Assembly (NCBI GenBank): GCA_045585835.1
Contig: JAZMZG010000009.1
Coordinates: forward strand, 124,001 to 188,000
Direction of reading: 5' to 3'
Length of the DNA: 64,000 bases
Source: CALCTE01 sp045585835
GTDB taxonomy: Bacteria > Bacillota > Clostridia > Oscillospirales > CAG-272
A program made the translations under genes and the position numbers. Below, one piece after another: positions 49,905 to 56,079 of the stretch; positions within the stretch are counted from its first letter, which is position 1; every line of letters begins with the position of its first letter. Below the pieces are notes generated by a model. It did no database searches and had not been told where the DNA came from. It worked only from the letters and a program-made list of their open reading frames with translations.

Positions 49905-50518
49905 AAGATTATTCTATAGCATACCGTTGCCCCGCTTGCAGTGAAGCGGTATTCGGCACGGCAAGTGCTTTCGAAACCCAAAGCGGCAAGATAAGATTAA
50001 AATGCGCTTGTGGGGGAAGCGTTTGCGAGGGCGAGATTTTTGATAGCGGTAAGATAATACTTACGGTGCCTTGCATATTTTGCGCAACTCCCCATAAGTA
50101 CCCAATGGACAAAAACGTTCTTTTAAAGGGCTCGTTCTTCCAGCTGCCTTGCTCGACGACGGGACTTCCCGCATTTTTTGCGGGCCCCTCAAAGATGGTG
50201 AGTGATGCGGTGGAGGAAAACGAAAAAGAGATAAAGAGAATCGCCTCGGAGGCGGGAATCGACCTTGAAAACGAGCTAAAAGCAGTAGATCAAGGCGCAA
50301 TAAGAGAGCAAATTTTAAGACTTTTGGGAATACTCAAGACAGAGGGCAGAATAATCTGCGATTGTGAAAACAAGGAAGATGCCAAGCTCGCTCTTACTTT
50401 AGGCGAGGACGGCGTACTTATAAGCTGTAAAAAGTGCGGCGCCGAGCGATTTTTCAGAGGGCTCACTACGCTCGACTGCGAATATTTGTCCGATATCGAC
50501 TTACTTTATTTGGAATAA
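49901..50518 (+). CDS. Zinc-ribbon (CpXC-like) protein of unknown function
   Basis: 205 residues. The N-terminal half has cysteine pairs CPAC, CACGG, CIFC, which fit a CpXC-type zinc-binding domain; a second ribbon near the end (CDCEN, CKKCGAERF) could bind another zinc. A helical part (about 110-150) separates the two. Overlaps the glycosylase gene by four bases. No function can be assigned; it is often next to OGG-like genes in Clostridia as I recall, which I cannot verify here. Confidence 0.6.
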   Translation: MKDYSIAYRCPACSEAVFGTASAFETQSGKIRLKCACGGSVCEGEIFDSGKIILTVPCIFCATPHKYPMDKNVLLKGSFFQLPCSTTGLPAFFAGPSKMVSDAVEENEKEIKRIASEAGIDLENELKAVDQGAIREQILRLLGILKTEGRIICDCENKEDAKLALTLGEDGVLISCKKCGAERFFRGLTTLDCEYLSDIDLLYLE

Positions 50519-50522
50519 AGAC

Positions 50523-50551
50523 TTTACAAGAGCTTTTCTTTATGGTAAAAT
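50523..50551 (+). promoter_or_regulatory. Promoter of pduL and following genes
   Basis: TTTACA (50523-50528), 17-base spacer, TAAAAT (50546-50551), 50 bases before the pduL start. Confidence 0.6.
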
Positions 50552-50601
50552 ATATCGGTTTATAAATTAAATTTATATATATGTTGAAAGGAAACGGAAA
50601 A

Positions 50602-51174
50602 ATGGAAAACAAAATCTTAATTGAAACATCGGCACGCCACGTTCACCTTACACAAGAGCACATCGAAACTCTTTTCGGCAAGGGCGCACAGCTCACCGTT
50701 AAGAAGATGCTTTCACAGCCCGGTCAGTATGCAAGCGAGCAGAGAGTAGACGTAGTAGGCCCCAAGAAAGAGATAAAGGGCGTAGGCGTACTCGGCCCCG
50801 CAAGACCTGCAACACAGGTTGAGATATCTTTAACAGACGCACGTACACTCGGCGTAAGCGCACCCATTCGCGAATCCGGCGACGTAGCGGGCAGCGGCGC
50901 TTGCAAGCTCGTTGGTCCCTGTGGCGAAGTTGAGATAAGCGAAGGCGTTATCGTTGCAAAAAGACATATCCACCTCACACCCGAAGCTGCAAAGGGCTTT
51001 GGCGTAGAGGATAAGGAAATCGTAAAGGTTAAGTACATCTCCGAGCGCACCACGACCTTCGACGACGTAGTTGTAAGAGTATCCGAAAAGTTTGCTCCCG
51101 CAATGCACGTTGACACGGACGAGTCCAATGCGGCCGCTATCGCTCCCAACGCATACGGCGAGATCATTAAGTAA
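50602..51174 (+). CDS. pduL: Phosphate propanoyltransferase/phosphotransacetylase PduL
   Basis: 190 residues from ATG 50602 (MENKILIETSARHVHLT) behind AAAGGAAAC; an ATG 21 bases upstream overlaps that site. The PduL fold has two beta-barrel halves with His motifs: SARHVHLT at the N-terminus and AKRHIHLTPEAA near the middle, which bind zinc. It swaps CoA for phosphate on acyl-CoA (acetyl- or propionyl-). No microcompartment genes are near, and there is no obvious encapsulation peptide, so it is inferred to be a free phosphotransacylase in energy metabolism. It may be co-transcribed with the GGGtGRT pair downstream. Confidence 0.93.
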   Translation: MENKILIETSARHVHLTQEHIETLFGKGAQLTVKKMLSQPGQYASEQRVDVVGPKKEIKGVGVLGPARPATQVEISLTDARTLGVSAPIRESGDVAGSGACKLVGPCGEVEISEGVIVAKRHIHLTPEAAKGFGVEDKEIVKVKYISERTTTFDDVVVRVSEKFAPAMHVDTDESNAAAIAPNAYGEIIK

Positions 51175-51204
51175 AAACAATAAGCTAATATAAGGAGAAA
51201 CCAA

Positions 51205-51912
51205 ATGAGTTGTATTTTATCACAGGAAGTGCAGAATATGACCTACGTAGCAAAGGGCCCCAAGCACGGTCCCGCTCCCATTCCCGAGGAGGGACTTTGG
51301 GTAAAGGCGTACGAGATAAAGGACATTTCCGCATACACACACGGAATCGGCTGGTGCGCACCCCAGCAGGGCGCTTGCAAGCTCTCGCTTAACGTTAAAA
51401 ACGGTATCATCGAGGAAGCGCTCGTTGAAACTATCGGTTGCTCGGGTATGACGCACTCTGCGGCTATGGCGGCAGAGATCCTCCCCGGAAAGACTATCCT
51501 CGAAGCTCTTAACTCCGTCCTTGTTTGCGCTGCTATAAATACTGCGATGAGAGAGCTTTTCTTGCAGATCGTATACGGAAGAAGCCAATCCGCTTTCTCC
51601 GAAAACGGTCTTACCATCGGCGCAGGTATGGAGGATCTTGGTAAGGGCGAGCGCTCTATGGTAGGTACTATGTACGGCACGAGAGAAAAGGGCGTAAGAT
51701 ACCTCGAAATGACCGAGGGCTATTGCACGAGAATGGCGCTTGATGCCGATAATCAGGTTATCGGATATGAGTTTGTAAACCTCGGCAAGATGACCGATTT
51801 CATCAAAAAGGGCGACGATCCCACCACCGCTTACAACAAGGCTATGGGTCACTACGGCAGATTTTCCGAGGAAGACGGCGCCGTTAAGTATATCGACCCC
51901 CGCAAGCAGTAA
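51205..51912 (+). CDS. IscU/NifU-like scaffold partner of the GGGtGRT protein
   Basis: 235 residues. Core resembling an IscU-type Fe-S scaffold: ACKLSLNVKNGIIEEAL followed by ETIGCSGMTHSAAMAAE, comparable to the second conserved cysteine block of IscU. Cysteines at WCAPQQGAC and IGCSGM are kept, but the third typical cysteine position is not evident. N-terminal extension and C-terminal tail (ending DPRKQ) are longer than IscU. It sits 14 bases before the GGGtGRT gene, the conserved partner arrangement I recall. AAGGAG precedes the start. Fe-S or metal scaffold role is inferred. Confidence 0.7.
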   Translation: MSCILSQEVQNMTYVAKGPKHGPAPIPEEGLWVKAYEIKDISAYTHGIGWCAPQQGACKLSLNVKNGIIEEALVETIGCSGMTHSAAMAAEILPGKTILEALNSVLVCAAINTAMRELFLQIVYGRSQSAFSENGLTIGAGMEDLGKGERSMVGTMYGTREKGVRYLEMTEGYCTRMALDADNQVIGYEFVNLGKMTDFIKKGDDPTTAYNKAMGHYGRFSEEDGAVKYIDPRKQ

Positions 51913-51926
51913 GGAGGAGAAGAATA

Positions 51927-52928
51927 ATGGCACTTTTTGAAAATTACGAAAGACGTGAGGCGAAGATCCTCGCAACACTTAAAGAATATGGCATTTCCTC
52001 TATCGAGGAGTGCAAGGAAATATGCGCAGAAAAAGGCATAGATCCCTATACTATCGTTCAAGAGACACAGCCCATCTGCTTTGAAAACGCAAAGTGGGCA
52101 TACACCGTCGGAAGCGCTATCGCTATTAAGATGGGTTGCAAGAAAGCTGCTGACGCCGCTGCCGCTATCGGTATCGGAATCCAGTCCTTCTGCATTCCCG
52201 GCTCCGTTGCCGAAAACCGTAAGGTTGGTCTCGGTCACGGTAACCTCGGCAAGATGCTTCTTTCCGAAGAGACAGAGTGCTTCTGCTTCTTGGCAGGACA
52301 CGAGTCATTTGCAGCCGCAGAGGGCGCAATAAAAATCGCTCTTAACGCAAATAAGGTGCGTGTAAAGCCCCTTCGCGTTATCCTCAACGGTCTTGGCAAG
52401 GACGCGGCTATGATAATCTCCCGTATCAACGGCTTTACCTTCGTTGAAACGGAATTCGACCCCTATACCGAAGAGGTTAAGGTAATAAGCGAAAAGGCAT
52501 ATTCAAACGGCCCCAGAGCAAAGGTCAAGTGCTACGGCGCGGATAACGTACCCGAGGGCGTTGCAATTATGCAGCTTGAGAACGTAGGCGTTTCCATCAC
52601 AGGTAACTCCACTAACCCCACCCGCTTCCAGCACCCCGTTGCAGGCACTTATAAGAAGTGGTGCAACGAAAACGGCGTAAACTACTTCTCCGTAGCTTCG
52701 GGCGGCGGTACGGGCAGAACGCTCCACCCCGATAATATGGCGGCAGGCCCCGCTTCCTACGGTATGACGGATACGATGGGTAGAATGCACGGCGACGCAC
52801 AGTTCGCAGGCTCTTCCTCCGTTCCCGCTCACGTTGAGATGATGGGACTTATCGGCGCTGGTAACAACCCCATGGTCGGTATGACCGTTGCTTGCGCAGT
52901 TGCAATCGAAGAGGCAATGAATAAGTAA
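51927..52928 (+). CDS. GGGtGRT family protein
   Basis: 333 residues. Named after its motif, seen here as SGGGTGRTLHPDN. Further conserved blocks include GIGIQSFCIPGSVAENRKVG, HGNLGKMLL, NSTNPTRFQHPVAGTYKKW and a Gly/Ala/Met-rich C-terminus (FAGSSSVPAHVEMMGLIGAG). Cysteines at C94-like and CFCF positions could bind an Fe-S cluster. The function is unknown; pairing with an IscU-like gene suggests Fe-S dependence. AAGGAGG before the ATG and a strong terminator after. Not an essential pathway known to me. Confidence 0.85.
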   Translation: MALFENYERREAKILATLKEYGISSIEECKEICAEKGIDPYTIVQETQPICFENAKWAYTVGSAIAIKMGCKKAADAAAAIGIGIQSFCIPGSVAENRKVGLGHGNLGKMLLSEETECFCFLAGHESFAAAEGAIKIALNANKVRVKPLRVILNGLGKDAAMIISRINGFTFVETEFDPYTEEVKVISEKAYSNGPRAKVKCYGADNVPEGVAIMQLENVGVSITGNSTNPTRFQHPVAGTYKKWCNENGVNYFSVASGGGTGRTLHPDNMAAGPASYGMTDTMGRMHGDAQFAGSSSVPAHVEMMGLIGAGNNPMVGMTVACAVAIEEAMNK

Positions 52929-52994
52929 GGCACACCAAGGCTTTTGAAGCTTTTGTAAACCCCTTATTGTAAAATTACACGCATATAAAAAGTT

Positions 52995-53040
52995 AGACAC
53001 ATCATTTTTGAGTTTTCTCAAATGATGTGTCTATTTTTTT
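52995..53040 (+). terminator. Terminator after the GGGtGRT gene
   Basis: AGACACATCATTT...GAG pairs with CTCAAATGATGTGTCT (16 pairs, two-base bulge), four-base TTTT loop, then ATTTTTTT. Confidence 0.88.
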
Positions 53041-53102
53041 GCAAATTTATTATTGTGTAGAAAACAATCTTTTTCTAATTTTCAAGATTGGCAAAGTCAT
53101 TT

Positions 53103-53306
53103 TTATTCCATTGTAATTTCAAAAAGTTCATTTGGCGTACATTCAAGAAGTAAACAAATTGTTTCAATATTTTCATAACGAATGGATTTTGTTTCATTGT
53201 TTACCATCTTACTGAAATTTTGATAGCTCATACCCAATTGCTTATATAACCAATATTTTGTATGTCCTTTTTGTTTCAATAAATCCAGCACTTTTAATTT
53301 AATCAT
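53103..53306 (-). CDS. XRE-family HTH regulator (small Cro/CI-like)
   Basis: 67 residues. Helix-turn-helix from about 16 to 50 (TKYWLYKQLGMSYQNFSKMVNNET), of the single-domain YozG-like type. No dimerisation domain beyond the HTH. GAGGAAA precedes the ATG. First gene of the accessory island; target unknown, possibly itself. Confidence 0.85.
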   Translation of the reverse strand: MIKLKVLDLLKQKGHTKYWLYKQLGMSYQNFSKMVNNETKSIRYENIETICLLLECTPNELFEITME

Positions 53307-53428
53307 AAGATATTTCCTCGTATCTTCTGTATTAGTTAGATAATATCTTATTTTTCCTCTTTACATATAGATTGTTTCATTATATAATGTAATAGTCTAT
53401 AAAATTAAAGAAGATGGGGAAAATCAAA

Positions 53429-53542
53429 ATGATCAAACGTATTGTTATTGCGGGGTGCAGAGATTACTGTAATTACGATGAGGCAACGAAATACAACAAA
53501 CCGGTTAAAATAAAGAATATACACCGCATACACGATGATTGA
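53429..53542 (+). pseudogene. Internally deleted copy of the SLOG/DUF2493 gene
   Basis: A 37-codon frame whose first part (IVIAGCRDYCNY) matches the start and whose last part (KYNKPVKIK) matches the end of the SLOG gene at 53931, with about 80 codons missing between. It begins at ATG 53429. The fusion DEATKYNKP joins the two parts in frame. It looks like a deletion remnant of a duplicated copy. It could still encode a short peptide. Confidence 0.7.
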
Positions 53543-53557
53543 TTGCCTACAAAAACA

Positions 53558-53577
53558 GGACGATGCAAGCATCGTCC
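53558..53577 (+). terminator. Hairpin after the deleted copy
   Basis: Perfect nine-base stem GGACGATGC/GCATCGTCC with a two-base loop. It is followed by CTTAAAATTT, so it is a weak terminator. It also lies just past the stop of the convergent XRE gene at 53586. Confidence 0.5.
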
Positions 53578-53585
53578 CTTAAAAT

Positions 53586-53804
53586 TTATTTCTTTGGATA
53601 AGGTTTTATTTCATCGGTTTCGCCAAGCAAATAATCTATACTTGTGCCATAATAACGGGCAAGCTTTATAAGAACAGCCGTTGGAACATCATTTTCTCCC
53701 GTTTCGTATTTTGAATACCCCGTTTGCGACATTCCGAGCATTTTGGCGATTTCCGTTTGGTTTTTGTCATTGTCTTCTCTTAAATCGCGAATCCTTTGAT
53801 ACAT
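53586..53804 (-). CDS. XRE-family HTH regulator
   Basis: 72 residues from ATG 53802-53804 (MYQRIRDLRED), behind AGGCGGTGAC; a longer version to 53825 is possible. Canonical HTH_3: NQTEIAKMLGMSQTGYSKYETGENDVPTAVLIKLA, then YYGTSIDYLLGETDE typical of Clostridia repressors. It is divergent from the SLOG gene and probably binds the repeats between them. Confidence 0.88.
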   Translation of the reverse strand: MYQRIRDLREDNDKNQTEIAKMLGMSQTGYSKYETGENDVPTAVLIKLARYYGTSIDYLLGETDEIKPYPKK

Positions 53805-53846
53805 AAAAGTCACCGCCTTTTGCAATAATCTAACAATAGATTACCC

Positions 53847-53888
53847 TAATCTGTTTCAGGTTATTGACTTTTAATCTGTATCAGGTTA
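53847..53888. promoter_or_regulatory. Tandem operator repeats between the XRE regulator and the SLOG gene
   Basis: TAATCTGTTTCAGGTTA (53847-53863) and TAATCTGTATCAGGTTA (53872-53888) differ at one of 17 bases and are 25 bases apart. They flank the -35 of the SLOG promoter (TTGACT 53864-53869, TAAAAT 53887-53892). Likely binding sites of the divergent XRE protein. Confidence 0.7.
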
Positions 53889-53892
53889 AAAT
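53864..53892 (+). promoter_or_regulatory. Promoter of the SLOG gene
   Basis: TTGACT (53864-53869), 17-base spacer, TAAAAT (53887-53892). It lies between and within the two operator repeats. Confidence 0.75.
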
Positions 53893-53930
53893 TAAATAAG
53901 AAATGATATTTAAAGGAGAGTTTTGCGGTT

Positions 53931-54311
53931 ATGCGTATTGTTATTGCGGGGTGCAGAGATTACTGTAATTACAATGAGGCAAAAGCATATATTGATTTTT
54001 GCTTATCGGAAATACCTAAAGAAAGCAATATTATTATCGTATCGGGTTGTGCAAGCGGCGCTGATGCTATCGGACAGCGTTATGCAAAAGAGAACGGGCT
54101 TGAAGTTGAGAAATATCCTGCCGATTGGAAAAAATACGGCAAAAGCGCAGGACCGATACGAAACAAGCAAATGGCAGAGGTATGCGACTATGTAATTTGC
54201 TTTTGGAACGGAAAAAGCAAGGGAACAAAGTCGATGATCGACTTGGGGGCAAAATACAACAAACCGGTTAGGATAAAAATGATACACAATACAAATAAAA
54301 GCGTTCGGTAA
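53931..54311 (+). CDS. SLOG-domain protein (DUF2493, YspA-like)
   Basis: 126 residues. Rossmann-like SLOG fold: RIVIAGCRDY at the N-terminus, VSGCASGADAIGQRYA (G-x-A-x-G-A-D motif), AGPIRNKQMAE (G-P-x-R-N) and GTKSMIDLGAK. Such domains bind nucleotides or ADP-ribose-like ligands and often occur in defence and conflict systems, but this copy stands alone. AAAGGAG precedes the ATG. Its stop lies within a terminator hairpin. A deleted copy lies 400 bases upstream. Confidence 0.85.
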   Translation: MRIVIAGCRDYCNYNEAKAYIDFCLSEIPKESNIIIVSGCASGADAIGQRYAKENGLEVEKYPADWKKYGKSAGPIRNKQMAEVCDYVICFWNGKSKGTKSMIDLGAKYNKPVRIKMIHNTNKSVR

Positions 54312-54329
54312 AATTTTCACCGAACGCTT
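54299..54329. terminator. Terminator after the SLOG gene
   Basis: Nine-base stem GCGTTCGGT/ACCGAACGC extended by A-T pairs, ten-base loop. It overlaps the SLOG stop codon. Confidence 0.75.
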
Positions 54330-54345
54330 ACTATTCTCTAACGCC

Positions 54346-54957
54346 TTATTCTTTACTTATAACCTTCTTCTGCCACGTTTTCTTATGGCACTTCGGGCAA
54401 CGCATACGCCTTGTCCTACCGATGTGCTCCGCCATAAATACGCTCATATACTCCGGAACGTAGCGGTGGCCGCAGTTTTTGCATTCGTAATAGCCCGCCG
54501 TCTGCTCTATCTTTATTAAAAACGGCACTGCTATAACAAGTGGCGCTAGTCCGACTAAAATAAGCACTATTCTTAACCACTCGGGCATCTGCACGTATGC
54601 TGCAACCGCGCACAATGCGAGCATAACACCTACGAGTATTACGCCCATAACTATTTCGACTCGCAAAAGCTTTTTGTCTGCTTCTTCTTTTTGCTTTACC
54701 ATTTCAATCAAATTCTTTTCGAGTTCCTTATTATAATTATCCATAGTAACTACCTCCCCTGATAATAAATCGTTTACGCTGATTTTAAGGATACCGCAGA
54801 GCTCAAGCATAACGGATGAGTCGGGCATCGTTTTACCCGTTTCCCATTTGGATACCGCTCTGTCGGTGATACCGAGCATTTCGGCAAGATGCGCTTGCGT
54901 TAGATTTTGTTTTTTTCTGCACTCGGCGATGAATCTTCCTATTTTTATCTGATCCAT
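54346..54957 (-). CDS. XRE HTH protein with two membrane segments and a zinc-ribbon C-terminus
   Basis: 203 residues. N-terminal HTH (NLTQAHLAEMLGITDRAVSKWETGKTMPD part), then a helical linker (about 72-95), two membrane segments (about 100-120 and 128-148) and a C-terminal zinc ribbon (YECKNCGHRY ... MRCPKCHKKTW). This domain order, a membrane-tethered HTH with ribbon, is widespread in Clostridia. The role is unknown; the ribbon may sense something at the membrane. Strong AAAGGAGG. Confidence 0.85.
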   Translation of the reverse strand: MDQIKIGRFIAECRKKQNLTQAHLAEMLGITDRAVSKWETGKTMPDSSVMLELCGILKISVNDLLSGEVVTMDNYNKELEKNLIEMVKQKEEADKKLLRVEIVMGVILVGVMLALCAVAAYVQMPEWLRIVLILVGLAPLVIAVPFLIKIEQTAGYYECKNCGHRYVPEYMSVFMAEHIGRTRRMRCPKCHKKTWQKKVISKE

Positions 54958-55054
54958 AAGCTCCTCCTTTCAATATCAGTATAAACGTTTTTTAGGGGAA
55001 AGTACACATACCATCGGTTGAGTAGGGGAGAAATTTATTGATTTGAGTCGGAAT

Positions 55055-55411
55055 TTATTTCTTTTCATTTTCTTTTGCTGTTTTGCATGATGCAATCAGT
55101 ATAACACGCAGAGATGTACATTTTGCAGAAAGAAGTTTAAAGATCCGGTCGTCAATGTATTCCGTTCTATGCAAAAGTTCGAGCCAATAACCTGTTTCAC
55201 TTGCTTCTTTTAAGGCAATTTCAAGTTTGGAAATAAAATCTTTCTTGCCTTGCGCATATTGGGCTTCGTGGATGTTTGCGCCAATGCTTGTACCACTTCT
55301 GCCAATTTGATTGGAAATGATAGACTCATGGTTGGATTTTAGATTTTTCACAAGGTTAATAATATCTACAGAAAAGTCCATTGAAAGTTCCGCAAGTTTA
55401 TTCTCTTTCAC
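55055..55411 (-). CDS. Four-helix-bundle protein (23S rRNA IVS/bAvd-like)
   Basis: 118 residues from GTG 55409-55411 behind GGGGAGGCG. Family pattern: SMDFSVDIINLVKNLK, QIGRSGTSIGANIHEAQYAQGKKDFISKLEIALKEASET (in parts) and YWLELL. Related to the accessory variability determinant (Avd) and to proteins encoded in rRNA intervening sequences. It lies directly beside a hairpin array (55440-55630), a neighbour often seen with this family in my recollection. Role unknown; some members help mobile-element function. Confidence 0.85.
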   Translation of the reverse strand: MKENKLAELSMDFSVDIINLVKNLKSNHESIISNQIGRSGTSIGANIHEAQYAQGKKDFISKLEIALKEASETGYWLELLHRTEYIDDRIFKLLSAKCTSLRVILIASCKTAKENEKK

Positions 55412-55439
55412 AAAATCGCCTCCCCTATATTAATGATAT

Positions 55440-55630
55440 CACAAAAAGCATCATATTTCAATGATGCATCGCCTACGGCGATATGATGTATTTGCTTCGC
55501 AAATATGATGTTGCTTGTTTCACTTGCAGTGATGCGATGTTTGCCTTAAAACATTAGCGAAGCGACATCATTAGGCGTAGCCGTCATCATTAGTGAAACG
55601 ACATCATTTGCCGAAGGCAAACATCATTCA
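55440..55630. repeat. Array of short hairpins flanked by GATG/CATC
   Basis: About 190 bases of A/T-rich, self-complementary DNA made of four left units each ending in ATGATG or GATG (for example GCCTACGGCGATATGATG and TTTGCTTCGCAAATATGATG) and four right units each ending CATCAT (for example GCGAAGCGACATCAT, TTGCCGAAGGCAAACATCAT). Arms pair within units (GCC/GGC, TTTGC/GCAAA) and across the two halves, so the whole can fold into a large cruciform. Not a CRISPR array. Lies beside the four-helix-bundle gene. Confidence 0.75.
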
Positions 55631-55671
55631 AAAATCCCACATTTGTCTACTAAGACAAATATGGGATTTTT
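55630..55671 (-). terminator. Terminator of the tRNA operon
   Basis: 18-bp stem with one mismatch (AAAAATCCCA paired with TGGGATTTTT, and ATTTGTCT with AGACAAAT), four-base loop. It lies directly after the last tRNA and next to the hairpin array. Confidence 0.8.
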
Positions 55672-55672
55672 G

Positions 55673-55750
55673 TGGGGTGGGTAAACGGACTCGAACCGTC
55701 GGCCTCCAGGGCCACAACCTGGCGCTCTAACCAACTGAGCTATACTCACC
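55673..55750 (-). tRNA. tRNA-His (GTG)
   Basis: 78 nucleotides including G-1 and an encoded CCA. Anticodon loop TTGTGGC between CCAGG/CCTGG. The extra G-1 opposite C73 is the tRNA-His identity element. The acceptor stem GTGAGTA/TACCCAC has one A-C mismatch at 4-69, where G-C is usual. Third in the tRNA operon. Confidence 0.93.
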
Positions 55751-55755
55751 GTATA

Positions 55756-55832
55756 TGGCGCACTTTGGGGGACTCGAACCCTCGGCCTACTGCTTAGAAG
55801 GCAGTTGCTCTATCCAGCTGAGCTAAAAGTGC
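55756..55832 (-). tRNA. tRNA-Arg (TCT)
   Basis: 77 nucleotides with encoded CCA. Anticodon loop CTTCTAA within ACTGC/GCAGT; perfect acceptor stem GCACTTT/AAAGTGC. The T stem GAGGG/CCCCC has one A-C mismatch. Confidence 0.95.
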
Positions 55833-55839
55833 AAAAAAA

Positions 55840-55913
55840 TGGAGCGGGTGATGGGAATCGAACCCACGTTATCAGCTTGGAAGGCTGGAGTTCTACCATT
55901 GAACCACACCCGC
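55840..55913 (-). tRNA. tRNA-Gly (TCC)
   Basis: 74 nucleotides with encoded CCA. Anticodon loop CTTCCAA within CAGC/GCTG; acceptor GCGGGTG/CACCCGC. First gene of the tRNA operon. Confidence 0.95.
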
Positions 55914-55942
55914 ATATACGCACACTTTAAGAATGCTTAAAT

Positions 55943-55971
55943 ATATTATCATACCTTACGGCGCTTGTCAA
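55943..55971 (-). promoter_or_regulatory. Promoter of the tRNA Gly-Arg-His operon
   Basis: Minus strand: -35 TTGACA (55966-55971), 17-base spacer, -10 TAATAT (55943-55948), 30 bases upstream of tRNA-Gly. Confidence 0.8.
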
Positions 55972-56002
55972 TACAATTTTGTAAAATTTTTTAAAAAATA
56001 TG

Positions 56003-56031
56003 TTGACAAAGCTATAGAAGTATGCTAACAT
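56003..56031 (+). promoter_or_regulatory. Promoter of the amino acid ABC importer operon
   Basis: TTGACA (56003-56008), 17-base spacer, TAACAT (56026-56031). A short hairpin GCTTTAC/GTAAAGC (56041-56058) is in the leader before AAAGGAGG. Confidence 0.75.
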
Positions 56032-56079
56032 ATATTCAACGCTTTACTTTGGTAAAGCAGTAAAAGGAGGAAACAAAAA

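Noticed and set aside
50602..51174. PduL as part of a bacterial microcompartment
   Set aside because: No shell protein genes or encapsulation peptide seen in the window.
55440..55630. CRISPR array
   Set aside because: Units are short, unequal and self-complementary, with no constant repeat-spacer pattern and no cas genes nearby.
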